Shown here: piece after piece, positions 24,030 through 35,253 of the stretch | Numbering within the stretch: the stretch's first letter is position 1 | Layout of the letters: the number at the start of each line of letters is the position of its first letter | Source of the DNA: Paraescarpia echinospica | Taxonomy: Eukaryota; Annelida; Polychaeta; Sabellida; Siboglinidae | Reading direction: 5' to 3' | NCBI GenBank assembly: GCA_020002185.1 | Contig: CM034539.1 | Coordinates: forward strand, 4,536,031 to 4,600,030 | DNA: 64,000 nucleotides | Translations under genes and position numbers: made by a program | The notes under the pieces: model-generated | What the model saw: the letters and a program-made list of their open reading frames with translations, nothing else | What the model was told of the DNA's origin: nothing | Databases searched by the model: none

Positions 24030-26660
24030 CCAGTGTGTCTTACATCTGCGTCTTGCTTGTCGTTGTTGTCACGCATGGAATTGAAGCGCTCACCAGTAGT
24101 TCTGTTGTGCTTACGTTTACGTGTGTACGTTGCGCCGCTGGTGTGTTCCACAATATATAATCATGGATCGGCTTCCTTGGAGGTGACAATTGCAGGAGTC
24201 CACCTCTTGGTGATAGGGTCTTGAATTCGCACACTTTGGCTGGGGATCAACTACGCATGTCATGTGCGGGCTGATACTTACCTCGGAAGTGGCGTAAGTT
24301 CCTCTGAATGTCTCGTCGAGCTCGGCAGTGTTGATGGCGGGAAGGTTTAATTGTACCTTGCGTCCGAACATGAGCTCTGCTGGCGATCGCAGTTTTAGAC
24401 CTACTAGTCTGTCTGCACGACCACAGGTTTACCTTCGTCGAACTAGGCTAGTACTTCAGGCGAGGTGATGATCTGTTTAAGCAAGTCGAAAGCCTTCTAT
24501 TGTTCAGAGTGCCGCGTGTACTCAACGTCCTTCTTCGTCACATCCCGCAGTGATGCTGTTACATTTGCGAGATTCCTCGTGAATCTAGCCAAGTAGTTTG
24601 CCATACCTAGCACTGACTGCATTTCTGAGACTGATTTCGGTGACGGCATGTCGGTTATCGCCTTGATGCCAGGGTCTGGTTCAAAGCCTTTGTCTGAAAG
24701 ATAATGTCCGTAGATATTAACCCGCGGCTGCTTGAAGAAGCACTTGTTTTCGTTATACTTGATGCCTATCTCCTCCGAGTGCTGAAATATGCCATAGAAA
24801 TTTGCGTCACGGTCGGCGTCGTCATTGCCGAACACCACGATGTCGTATGCGACTGCAATCACACCTGGCAGGCCTTCGTGACGCAAACAACATTGCTGAC
24901 CCGTTCGGCTCGTCAACCTTGCGGACTATATCGTTGCGGACTATTCGTTTCAATTCATTCTTGAATGGTGCACGCAATGCCTCTGAGATTCGCTTGGGCG
25001 GATGCATCTTCGGCTCTGCATCTGCCATCACTGTCACATGGTGCAGACCGGGAAAAGCGCCAATCCCTCCAAAACACGCTGACTCCCTTTTCAGTACGTC
25101 ACGTTTGGCGTAACCTGTCTGTGCGCCATAGGGAATCAGTGGATGCGAGGTGTCTGTCCGTTGAGAATCTCACTGTCTCTCAGAGATGGCATCAATGTCG
25201 CTGTCGCCATGACAACGGTCACGTGACTGTTGACAGTTCAATGTCACCAGTTCTAGTTTGACACAAGAGCTCAGTCCTAGCATTGTGTGTCCTGGGGCGT
25301 CAGTGATGAACAAGGGCAGTGTTGCAGTGGTGTCCCCGTGTGAACATTGTATTTCACATATCCGTATTGTTTGATGGGTGTCTCCCATATGCTGACAAGA
25401 TGAAATTGTTTTTTTTTTGTAGCGTTGCAGGAACATCGTCCTCCATCTTGTTAGGGAACAACTGCTCGTACACGCGCATTGGCATAACATTTGACTGCGA
25501 CCCGGTGTCAGTTTACATTTGAGGCTAACAAATTCCTTGTGCGGCTTAACGTAGATGTTGGCAAATGCTTGATCTCGTTGCACAACACCATCTTTACCGA
25601 CTCGATGGTAATGCATCTTGTGTGTTCACAGTGGGAGGGAGCATCACCAGTGTCGACGTTGACCATATCAAACCCAAGCCCACTGTTTTCGTTGTTCGTC
25701 CCTTGGGACGTGTCCCCGTCCCCGTCCCCGTCCCCGTCCCCGTCTCCGTCCCCGTCCTGTAAAGTGTGTATTTTCTGCCGTCCTTTCCACGACACCTTTG
25801 TTTTAGCACCTTGCTGTCCTGACCGTATTGTCTTATGTGTCGTCTCCTTGTTGGTCGACAAACACATCCTCTAAAATGTCCAACCTTGCCACAGCATTGG
25901 TAAGTGACGTCAGCTGCTGGGCAGTTGTCATTTCGGCCATGTCGGTTGCGGCAATTCCAGCAGACACCGGACTTGGACGGTGACTGTCCCGGTTTACCCT
26001 TGGGCTTACTGCCGTGGCCGCTGCTGGCTCTTTTTATACTATACACCTTTCGGATGTTTTCGATGTCATTCACCTGGCTTTGTGTACTTTCGTACGACCT
26101 GACGATGTCGAGGGCCCTGTCTAAAGCAAGGGTGCCGTCTTTACTCACGAGTTTTCGTGTATCGCTTTGTTATTTACGCCAGCTATCAGCGTGTCCAGCA
26201 ACATTTCATCTGGGGCAGAATATTGAGACTGTGCTAGTACGACCTTGTTTCTTGTTATGAACGAGTCAATCGTCTCACCGGCAGCTTGTTTCAGAGCGCG
26301 TAGCTGAAATAGCGCCACTCAGAAATTTGATTTCGGGCGCATAGAGGCCTAACATTTTCCCCAGTGAATGGCCAGTTTCGGCCGCAGCGCCGCAGTCAGC
26401 TGCCATCCATCACGGATGTCACCGCCATCAGGTCCGACCTACATCAGAAGATATTGCACTTGAGTGGCACTTTGAAAATGAACTCGCATGGAATCGGTAT
26501 GCCTGTCAGCTTTGGCAGCCACAATGACAGTTTACACTGCACGATACCGTCACAACACTCAACTTACTTCATTGATGGTAGCAATAGTGCCGCAAACTAT
26601 GCTCCCACGGTGTCTGGCATGGGAAGGGCACTTAAAGCTGCAATATCAGTTCGTTTGCCC
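24030..26660 (-). mobile_element. Ty3/gypsy retrotransposon remnant, copy A
   Basis: On the - strand, gag to pol runs from right to left. Gag capsid part (about 26440-26000) includes GETIDSFITRNKVVLAQ in one frame. The nucleocapsid has two zinc-knuckle-like clusters (CWNCRNRHGRNDNC, CCGKVGHFRGCVC, about 25990-25870). A run of CCCCGT hexamers (25713-25760) encodes a Thr-Gly repeat. The protease is broken by a frame slip just before DTGSQSN (about 25505). The reverse transcriptase runs from about 25037 to 24440 with QPRVNIYGHYLSDKGFEPD; the usual second catalytic pair reads AYDIVV, with Tyr where an Asp is expected. RNase H and integrase are missing: pol jumps from SPEVLA-like sequence to an integrase-tail fragment (MFGRKVQLNLPAINTAELDE, about 24370). 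A 278-bp deletion inside the RT is unique to this copy. Confidence 0.85.
25713..25760. repeat. CCCCGT hexanucleotide repeat in gag, copy A
   Basis: About eight tandem hexamers (one CTCCGT variant) inside the gypsy gag frame. The matching tract in copy B is at 53986-54033. Confidence 0.85.
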
Positions 26661-27092
26661 ATCGCCAATCCTGTTCTTTTATGTCCAGATGTGTAACGTG
26701 TGAATTGTTTAATTAGTGCGCACAATCTGTTTAATAAAAAAAAAGCGTACTTGTTTTTTAATCGACAAAAAAGATTTGTCGTTACATCGGGTAGCTGGAG
26801 CGAAAGCCAATTGCGCTGTCGATCTCCTGAAATTAGGCAGTCACGTGCTTTACGCGATGTTAGTTATGTAATGTAATAAACATGTTATGCGATAACCAAG
26901 AATATGCCTATGTAATGTATTAATTGGTTTCCTGGGATAACTTTCAAATGACAAAGTTAAGGTGTTAGTGTGCAATAATGCAATTTTGTGCATTATCTTC
27001 ACAAGTGAGGAAGTATTTCTGTAATGTGCAGTACTAAAAGGATGTTTATTGTACATGTGATTAAGTTCATACATGAGTTTTGATGTTGATAG

Positions 27093-28758
27093 ATGCCACC
27101 CGCAACCAGGGTGTAAGGACGAGAGGAGGGAGAGGAGGGAGAGGAGGGAAAGGAGGAAGAGGATGTCAGCTAAGTCAGGCAGATATCGAGAGAATACGCA
27201 GCCTGCGGGAGGCCCGTATTCATTCAACTCAGGTAATATCATATACAACAATTAACCACACATAGGTTATCAACTAAGTTTTCATTTGCACATTTAAATA
27301 TATCTTCGTTTGCATAGATATACATATAGAAACTATGTTTACTTACTTTATGAAAAAACCTCCACATAAATATTAAATTTTCACACCAAATCCACATGTA
27401 GTCATGAAAAAAACCTGTTGTCATTATTCAGTAAAGTCCCTTGTGTGTGCATCATGCATTTGTACATTAAACCCAAAGTGATTCATCCACATAACACCTA
27501 CAAAATATAACTTTTTGCATTCGATTACACAGGAAACAGTAGACCGGTTAGACGGAACATCGATGCGCAGTTTGTTACATTCAATTATAAACGAGCATCC
27601 AGGCATCGTGTTCGATGCGCTGGAAGTGCTACACGACCAGACGCCTACCCCCCACCCGAACCAGTCATCGGAAACCACCCTCCCGTGGTACGTCTGCGGC
27701 AGATGAAGAGATATGCCGACAGACCTGGAGAGGTTATGCTGTGGCCTACACAACTGCATATCTCAAAGACCAGTGAGTATTTGACATTGAAATGCAACAT
27801 AGAAGCACTACTTAAGCATACTACAATTGTGTAATAAGAATGCAAGTTTTTGTTTTAAATGAACGATAATACCCTGAGGTAATGCAGGAATGAACCCTGG
27901 AGTGAACTTATTTATTCTTTCATAATATGCCTCAGGTGACAAACCCTTCGAATACATGATAAGAAAGACATACTGTTGGCATAACACCGATCTAAACATG
28001 TTGGCATTACAACATTTCCCATGACGATGTCACTTTGAGGTTCAGGCAGCATCTTGAAATGTCAAACAAGAGTAGCTGAAATAGTTACATATGACAGAAA
28101 CTGAGATGTATTGTCAGTAAAAAACATTTCATAATCCTAGCCAGTTAGCAGCTATCACATCAATCTATAAAGTTTACTCTGGCCAGGATGGTCATTTTAA
28201 TGAAATTATTAATAATAATATTAAAAAAAAATGTAATGACAACTACCTTATACAATTAAAATACATCATCACTTTTTTCGTCACACTAAGTTATCCTTGC
28301 TGTATCACCCCCTACCCTCCACTGAAACCATCCCTTGTGGAATACTCAATGCTCGCAAGATATATGCCAATATGTATAAGTTATATCAGGTCATTCATAA
28401 AAAAATTATACGGATTACCACAATGAATACTCTAAATTTACTCACAACACTGCAATGATGCCCAACTTTTTTTGCTATAACAATTTGATCTTTACAAGAG
28501 ATTGAACTAGTGTGTCTAGAGCCGTTAGTTCTACAAATCAACATGGCCTACTGGGCAGAAATTTGTGCGCAGGACCCCGGACACGACTCGGCAGCCCTGC
28601 GACATGCTACTTACAGGCAGTTTGTCCTGTAGCGACATGGCCGACTTGGGACAAACATCCGTCGCGTCATCCCCAGTTGTGTGGTCAGCCGCATTAAGGA
28701 TCGATTCCCCAATGCAAATGGGGTTTACACTGGCTTCCAGGTCAGTCGGTTAGCTTGA
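27093..28758 (+). pseudogene. P2X7-ballast-like cysteine-rich protein gene, copy A (broken)
   Basis: Three exons with matching phase-0 joins: 27093-27232, 27533-27772 and 28501-28758 (TGA). Exon 1 encodes an RG-rich stretch (RGGRGGRGGKGGRG) and a helix. Exon 2 encodes LPWYVCGR then RDMPTDLERLCCGL and CISQRP. Exon 3 encodes CLEPLVLQINMAYWAEICAQ, then YRQFVL, RHGRLGTNIRRVIPSCVVSR and FPNANGVYTGFQ. The order Cys-x2-Cys, MPT, CC, CIS, YRQF, RRVIPSC matches the intracellular zinc/GDP-binding ballast domain of the P2X7 receptor, which also occurs alone in many invertebrate proteins. A TGA at 27704-27706 replaces the TGT (Cys) of copy B, and a TAG at 28630-28632 sits where the family has Trp. Upstream start not identified. 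It ends tail-to-tail with the gene at 28750. Confidence 0.75.
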
Positions 28759-29708
28759 TTGACCAGACGTCATTGTAGACCGGAGGTTTCTGGACATCCA
28801 GGAGCGGTGACGCCTCACTAGCTCGGCAGTTGGTGGTGGAGCGGTGGGTGCCATGGTCCGACTGATTCGGCGGGGATCTTCTGCCATCAATTCGCGACGT
28901 CTTGACACCGATTCTGTGTCAGCCATTCTGCGACGAACTGCATCCATTTGCATGTCGAATATGTAGCTGTAGGTTTTTGGTGTCTTCATGGGAACAGCAT
29001 ACCAGTTTCCCGATTTTTTCCTATACATCCTCTTGTACCTTTAAATCAGGCAAAATAACTATTTCCATGACTGTGGCATGAATTATTTTTACATAAATGT
29101 GACACCATATTCTTCAAAAGTAATTCATACATGGTCTTCTTCTAGCTGCTCTTTTTCTTGCTGCTACAAGTTATGCAGGCATTAACAAACATGGCGCTCC
29201 AATGTCTTCAGTTTGTATTTAGTAGCAGTTCTGTGGCGCTCTTTCTAAACCATGTTTACAGACTATCTATTATTTGTACTCAATTTTTACACATTAACAG
29301 TACACATTTCTCATTAAGCAGCCTAAAAATAATGCTCTTGTTCTAATTGTGCCTGTAATATTTCCTTTTGAATAGACTCTTCAAAGAATGTATCTTTATT
29401 TCATGGTACTCTCAGATTTCTTAACCCAAAGCCACATTTTAATGTTTTCTATTTTTTTTTAATGTGTATTTTTTTCCAAATTAATAAGTAATGTTGCTAC
29501 ATCAATAATTTCTATCAATGTCAACGGAAATACTCACATCATTTCTCCTGCAGAGTTAAGGCGGTAGGATCTGTCTTTGTGTTGTTGATAGTCGATGGCA
29601 GGCAGCTGAGTTCTTGCAACATACACTGGGTAGCTGTGAGATATAAAACATGTTTGTGAAATTTGTCACAATAATTATACCTATGCTGGGGCACAGATCT
29701 ACTAAAGC
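28750..29708 (-). CDS. Transposon-like conserved C-terminal protein, copy A (three exons)
   Basis: Exons on the - strand at 29708-29681, 29633-29538 and 29038-28750 join in phase with GT-AG borders (donors GTATAA and GTGAGTA; acceptors TTGCAG, CACAG and AAAG). They encode FSRSVPQHSYPVYVARTQLP, AIDYQQHKDRSYRLNSAGEM and MYKRMYRKKSGNWYAVPMKT, then KTYSYIFDMQMDAVR and a Ser/Arg/Pro-rich tail. From recollection, sequences of the type 'Q.A.LDHN.H..RP......GE..Y.RKYSK....W...PVKE.KTY.Y...L' occur at the C-terminus of repetitive invertebrate proteins beside P2X7-ballast-like genes. Exact family not known to me. Its stop codon lies within 10 bp of that of the opposite-strand gene. 5' exons not found. 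Confidence 0.55.
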
Positions 29709-29827
29709 CTGCAACTGTTTCAATGTTAATGTTACTTCACATGACATTTGATGTCAGTCATCATCCGCTGGGTCACACAACATAAGATACTCATGTTCAG
29801 TTACTGATTTGTATCTTTGAATGTATA

Positions 29828-29830
<3 letters not shown>

Positions 29831-29924
<94 letters not shown>
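29831..29924. repeat. (GT)n microsatellite, copy A
   Basis: About 47 GT units. Copy B has about 52 at 58081-58184. Confidence 0.95.
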
Positions 29925-29926
<2 letters not shown>

Positions 29927-29989
29927 AGTGACGTAACACACACAATGTACCGTAGATCCCGTTTTGCGCTATGATGTCCGTATATGTCG

Positions 29990-30172
29990 TATGTTGTGTT
30001 TCACGTGACAATACAATAACAAACAACTTAATCAGATGGTTAAAGACACTTGTATTGTAGAATACAGTTATAAACGTCCAAATGGGATACTGTGCATATA
30101 TGAACTGCCCGGATGTTGTCCACAAGCCAGCATATAGTTAGCATATTCATGATGGTTGACCAATCCCATAAC
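29990..30172 (-). repeat. Second LTR-like ~185-bp repeat, copy A
   Basis: Direct repeat of 23615-23802 with roughly 10% differences. Shared blocks include CATCATGAATATGCTAA and GGACAACATCCGGGCAGTTC on the - strand. It could be the other LTR of the same gypsy element or a solo LTR of a related one. Confidence 0.6.
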
Positions 30173-30298
30173 CAGATGTGCGTAATTACAATAGAAATGT
30201 AAACGGAATTCAATTTTCTATTGGATTTTTTAAATATTTGTGTGTAGCAGTGTATAGCCTGATTGTGTATCATGTACGCGTCATTTACATATGGTGTC

Positions 30299-30355
30299 TG
30301 TGTGTGCGTGCGTGCGTGCGTGTGTGTGTGTGTGCGTGTGTGTGCATGCATATGT
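30299..30355. repeat. (TGCG/TG)n microsatellite, copy A
   Basis: Short GTGCGTGCGTG/GTGTGTG tract, longer in copy B (58552-58622). Confidence 0.85.
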
Positions 30356-30659
30356 GCGTGCATTCTATATTTGCTCATACGTAGCACAGATTATGTAATG
30401 TACACAGTTCGCGACAAAAATCACAAACCAGGCCTATAGTTCAAACATTGTGAATAGCTGTGGATTCTGGGCCAACTGTTAAAACAGGTTTTCTTCGTCA
30501 AATAAACAACTAAATTAACTATTTGTAAGACCTACTTACAGTAACAGCATAAATTTTAATGTTGTTGAAAGCAGAATATAATATCATTATGTATAGCAAG
30601 ATTTAAAGTGCCTCTACGTTCTTTGGGGTGATTTCATAACTGTATATGAGGGGGGGAGT

Positions 30660-31860
30660 GGTACAAATATTTCGTTACAATACTTAAGTAGTTTTTTTTA
30701 AGTAATTGGCATGTAACGAAGTACAATTTTAATCAAGTACTTGCACTTGTAACGAAGTAGTTTTATCTAAAGTAGCACTACTTTTTACTTCGTTACTTTC
30801 TTTTACTTCGCGAAATATTTTCGTTATAATATTTCCGTGCCTAGTCGCCAGGGAGATCCTATCGCCGATTCACCGGCCAGGTCGCAATCGTATTTGCATA
30901 AAAACCTCGTTTTGGGATAGCGCGTCAATGCTAACCTCTATAAACAAGAGATCACCGAGCGGGAAGTCGTTTGGAATGATTTTTGTTTCGCTGTTTATTC
31001 GGGCCCACCTAGATTTTGTCGTTATAACTTCATTTTTGCCTAAATTTGATACCTCGTTACTAACTTTACTAACATCATTCATAATCAACTCAGGCATGTT
31101 TATGCTACGAAAATATTGCGTCTTAGTGCACTTTTAAAGTCCAAAGAGCGACCTGGTTTGCATCAACATGCGCTGCTATACCGTATATCGCTCACCGCGG
31201 CAATGCACGGCCGCAGCAGCGCAGACTGACGCAAACCGGGTCGCTTTCTTGGCCTCAAAAGTTCGCTAAGACGGAATATGTTCGTAACACGAATATGCTA
31301 GGGATGATGTTGAATTGTGGATCTAATGCACTGAGCTTTCAAATTTAGGCAAAAGTGTAGTTCTATAAACAAAATTGAGGTGGGCCCGGATACTAAACAA
31401 GTGCCCATGTTCATAACTATACTGCTATTATCTGTATTTACTGGGCATGACAACTATGGTCCCTTATTAGCCATTGATGTAAACAATGCCTTTTTCATAA
31501 AAAAATCTGAAGAATTTTTTTGAAATAGATCACTGTTGTAACTTCCTATTTATTTCATGCTATGCAACCGAATTGTTGGACAAATTGGTTTTAGTGAAAT
31601 AGTTGCAATTTTCGTAAGAGTAAACATGGCGGCGAGTAAACACTGCTATCGACGACTATCGTTCGGCGGTTATTATCGAGTGAAATAGATGCTACTATTG
31701 TAAGTGTGGTTAGTGACTGTTATTGGGTTAAAGTTCATGTAGATTAAAGTAGTTATTTTATTTTAGTGACTCTTATTGGGTTAAGGTTCGTGTAGAGTAA
31801 AGTAGTTTTCTTTAGTCTCGCATCTCCCTGGATAACACGGAAAATATAAGAATGCAAAAT
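30660..31860. mobile_element. Foldback/MITE-like element with imperfect long inverted repeats, copy A
   Basis: Nested inverted matches share one centre near 31200. GGGCCCACCTAGATTTTG at about 31002 pairs with CAAAATTGAGGTGGGCCC at 31368. TTTCCGTGCCTAG and CCAGGGAGAT (about 30832-30857) pair with ATCTCCCTGGATAACACGG at 31826-31844. An inner hairpin pairs AAAGAGCGACCTGGTTTGC (31143-31161) with GCAAACCGGGTCGCTTTC (31233-31250). Short ACTTCGTTAC/GTAACGAAGT units fill the left end. No coding capacity was seen. The copy in segment B is at about 58922-60122. Confidence 0.7.
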
Positions 31861-31865
31861 GCAAC

Positions 31866-32993
31866 AAAAGCCAAAGAAGCAAAACAAACTGGACTTAATA
31901 GCGACTGGAAGAAGTTTAAGAACTCAGAAGGCAAGCCAAACCTTACAAAGATTATGTAAACAATAACATTGGAGCCAGCTTAAAAATAAACCCTAAACAA
32001 TTATGTTCATTCATCAAAGCAAACAAACGAGAAACATTGGCATTACAACACTGCAAGTAAACGTACAACCAATCATCAATAATCATGACAAAAAGCAAAT
32101 GCAATCAACAACCAATTTAATACCGTGTTCACCCAAGAAATCTACCCTATCCCCCAACAAGCACCTTCCTCTTACCCTAATATGCCCACTCTTGAATATA
32201 GCTGGAGTAATCAAGCAACAACGCTCAGTCCTAAGACCTGTCCTCTTCCTACTCTATATAAGTGACATAAACGAAAATATCCAATCTCCCATACGCCTCT
32301 TTGCAGACGACAACATTATATGTAATAACATTTCTAAATATGTCTTCCTCCCAATAACAAACACAACTAAACCCAGAGTACACTCATATTTAATCTTCGG
32401 CATGCCACTCGCTATAGTATCCAGCCATCCGTATCTCGGAGTAAAATTATATTAAAAATTAACCTGGGCAAGTCACATCACCGACATGGTTTCCAAATGC
32501 TCAAAAGTCCTAGGCATAATTAAAAGAACCATTGGCCCATGCAAACTCGAAGTCAAAGAAATAACATATAACATGCTGATCCGGTCAAAACTCGCGTCTG
32601 CATCTCCCATATGGAACCCACACACTGCCAAAAAATATGTCAAAAAATACAAAACTATGCTGCCAGATTTATTAAAAATGATCATAGACGTCAAACCAAC
32701 TCAGTTACCACACTTGGATGGCTAACTCTTGAACAACAACGCATTATCAAACAAGCCATGACATTAATTTAAAAAAACAAAAACATTATCAAGATCAACA
32801 TCCCGCCAGGCCTTCTAACACAGTCAATAACCCGTGGCCACTATTTAGCCGCAAGGTGCCGCATTAATGCCGCTGCTTCCTCCATCTATCACAGAGTAAT
32901 CCGTGTATGGAACATGATCCCAACACAAAACGCTGAAATGTATTCAGCAACACGCTAAATTACACTATTACAGCACAGCGCGTGATAGTAGGT
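31866..32993 (+). mobile_element. LINE reverse transcriptase remnant, copy A
   Basis: Frames jump, but in order one sees TGLNSDWKKFKN, an RT core QRSVLRPVLFLLYISDINEN with IRLFADD (about 32299), then SKCSKVLGIIKRTIGPC, NMLIRSKLASASPIWNPHT, FIKNDH and SIYHRVIRVWNMIP. These are consecutive parts of the RT finger/palm, thumb and C-terminal region of CR1/Jockey-type LINEs. Frame breaks near 32450, 32660 and 32770, and lack of endonuclease, show it is a fossil. Confidence 0.8.
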
Positions 32994-33195
32994 TACAACC
33001 AGGCTACATACCAGTGTGAACCAGATCGCATCCACTCAGTCGTTAGAATCAGGCCATAGTACATACAAAAGTCACTGTGTTGCAATCTGCAACAATTCAA
33101 TCAATGGGCATCAACCAGCTGTGGAGCGTCTAGCGGCCATCACGAGAGAACGAACATGAACGAACTACACCGACGATCTACTAGAGCTCCACTCT

Positions 33196-33330
33196 TTACT
33201 ACAGCCGTCCTTATTACTAATGTCATTATAGTCCTTACAACTGCCGTCATTACAGCTGCAGTCCTTACAGCTGCCGTCCTTACGGCTGCCGTCCTTACAG
33301 CTGCCCTCCTTACAGCTGCTGTCATCTCGC
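33196..33330. repeat. 15-bp minisatellite (GCCGTCCTTACAGCT), copy A
   Basis: About eight degenerate units. Since 15 is a multiple of 3, both strands stay open. No support for coding. Confidence 0.75.
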
Positions 33331-35043
33331 CTCTTTCAGTGCACCACGTGGGCGTGCGAAGGTATTCTTTGCCACCTGTCTGTCATACACGCATCACCGC
33401 TTTCATTCGCATATAGGTGTGCACTGCTTAGATATGCCGCCTATTCTGCTGGTACCTCGGTTTCGACACTAGACTGTTAAGAAGTGCAAACTTTGCATCG
33501 CAGTTGTATTCAATTACCGTCGTATTGACACAGGTGAGTTTCTTCGTCAAATGGCTTCCTTAAAAATATTGTAGTAACGGTAATTATGCGACTGCCACAA
33601 AAGTAAACACAGCTACAGGGCAGAGGAGTAGTTAGTTTACTTTCTTTTTTTCCAACGATTCCTAAACATGCACCGTCAACAGCTGTCAAACGCTGTTTCC
33701 TTCGGATCAGCATTGCAAGCGGACAAACGCAAACGACACATAGGCAGAACAAAACGCCATTTAATCAAAGTTGTTCTTTCGCCAATTTATTTATAGACAG
33801 CAATACGTTAACTTCGCTGACAAAGCGGCAGTATCTACTGCCGGGAGCTGATGTTCGCTTGTATCTTTCTGTGTTAATTCGCATCCGGCGATTATTCATC
33901 GCTGATCAACCAATAGGAGATGCATTTAGTAAACGATAGTGAAATAGTGTTATTTACGTACTTGTTTGTATCCATTGACTGTTGAACCTCTCTCATCCAA
34001 CTACTGTGGCGTTTGTAGAAATGTCTTTGTTAGCGGGAACGAGTCTTAGAAAAACAATAATACTGATGGTGCAAACTGCTGCGCTTGCTTTGTTTATCGA
34101 TGATCGGATATACATTAAATGTTGTATATAGATATTGCATCCCATATAGCGACTGGTCTGTTTTTTGACTTTCCAGACGTAAGAAACGACTTCTAGAAGC
34201 TGCCTTACATTAACAGCTTTGATGATATTGTTGTTGCACCAATGACAAACACTGTACGCTTTGGGTGGGACATGCGGACTTAATCATAGTACTACTAAAA
34301 CGGCCTAACTCTAGCACATTTTGATCAAAATGTTGTTGTTGAATCAAAACGAAACACTTTACGTTGTGAGGTCTAATCAGACTACTCCCTTCAGCGGTCC
34401 AACTAAAGCTGTCTAACCTCAAAACTGTAACATAAAAAAGTAGATATTGTCATTACGCAGCAGCAACGGGTCTTTGAGTGCCATTGCCTGCGGCCAAAAG
34501 AGCTATCAGCCGTTCAACGCCCGTCAAATGCCGGTTCAATGCTGGGACGTGACTGACAACGCAATGCTTTACGTGTTACGGTGTGCATCGCTCCGTGTGT
34601 CACTTGAGGCGTTGGCCTAGCGTATCTAAAGTATTTGGGAGTACTGAACTAAAGTTGATTCGCCACAAAGGACGATCTAATCGGACAAATCTGTCAATCT
34701 TATATGTCGAAAATGAACACAGGCAGGGAACATTTGCTGCCATCTAGCAACACTATTGTCACCATCTTGGCATTAGAGTAGTTTAGTCGACTGTGTTTGA
34801 AAATAACCCAGTGGGCACATGGTTTGTGTTTGCTTCATCACTTGAACGACACAAAATTATTAAATCTTATACTACGGTGAAAGCAATGAAACTGGCAGGC
34901 GAATTTCAAGATGGGTGCCAATGCCGCGTATTATATATATTGTTTTAATTCTTTTGTGTCCCAAGGCACTGTCAACGAACACATTCACTGCGTCACAGGC
35001 CGTTTGTTTGACCCTGCTCTAATCGACCATTCTGCCGGGCAAG
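33331..35043. other. Putative 5' non-coding part of the membrane-protein gene, copy A
   Basis: Possible donor CACAG/GTGAGT at 33534 and acceptors TTTCCAG near 34175 and CCCAAG near 34965 would fit a spliced 5' UTR for the exon at 35044. No protein-coding sequence was recognised. Confidence 0.3.
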
Positions 35044-35253
35044 ATGATGCAAATGATGACACCGAACGTAGTCGTTGTCCAACGACCGGACGACGGGACG
35101 ACGTATCCTAACTACTCGAAGAACGCTTCCATATGTCTTGGTATATTTCACTTGATTGTCATCTTCGTGATGTTCGTCGTCTGCGTCGTAGGAGTTGCAT
35201 TGGCGGAAGGCAAAACCGGCGCCATGATATCTACTCTTTCCTGCTGCGCTCTC
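35044..35253 (+). CDS. First coding exon of a small membrane protein, copy A
   Basis: ATG (35044; alternatives at 35047, 35053 and 35056), open for 70 codons to a strong donor (GTAAGT at 35254). It encodes MQMMTPNVVVVQRPDDGT, a YPNYSKN turn, then ICLGIFHLIVIFVMFVVCVV (a transmembrane helix), AEGKTGA and the start of a second hydrophobic stretch (STLSCCALV). Layout and the CLGIFHLI start of the helix resemble the first half of MS4A/CD20-like four-pass proteins, but similarity is too short to be sure. The next exon was not identified with confidence. Confidence 0.5.

Noticed and set aside
25491..25874. Ser-Pro repeat (+) and Asp-Gly repeat (-) proteins
   Set aside because: Off-frame readings of the CCCCGT hexamer run inside the gypsy gag. 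The - strand Thr-Gly frame carrying zinc knuckles is the real one.
33140..33416. Ala/Val/Thr repeat proteins on both strands
   Set aside because: Explained by the 15-bp minisatellite.
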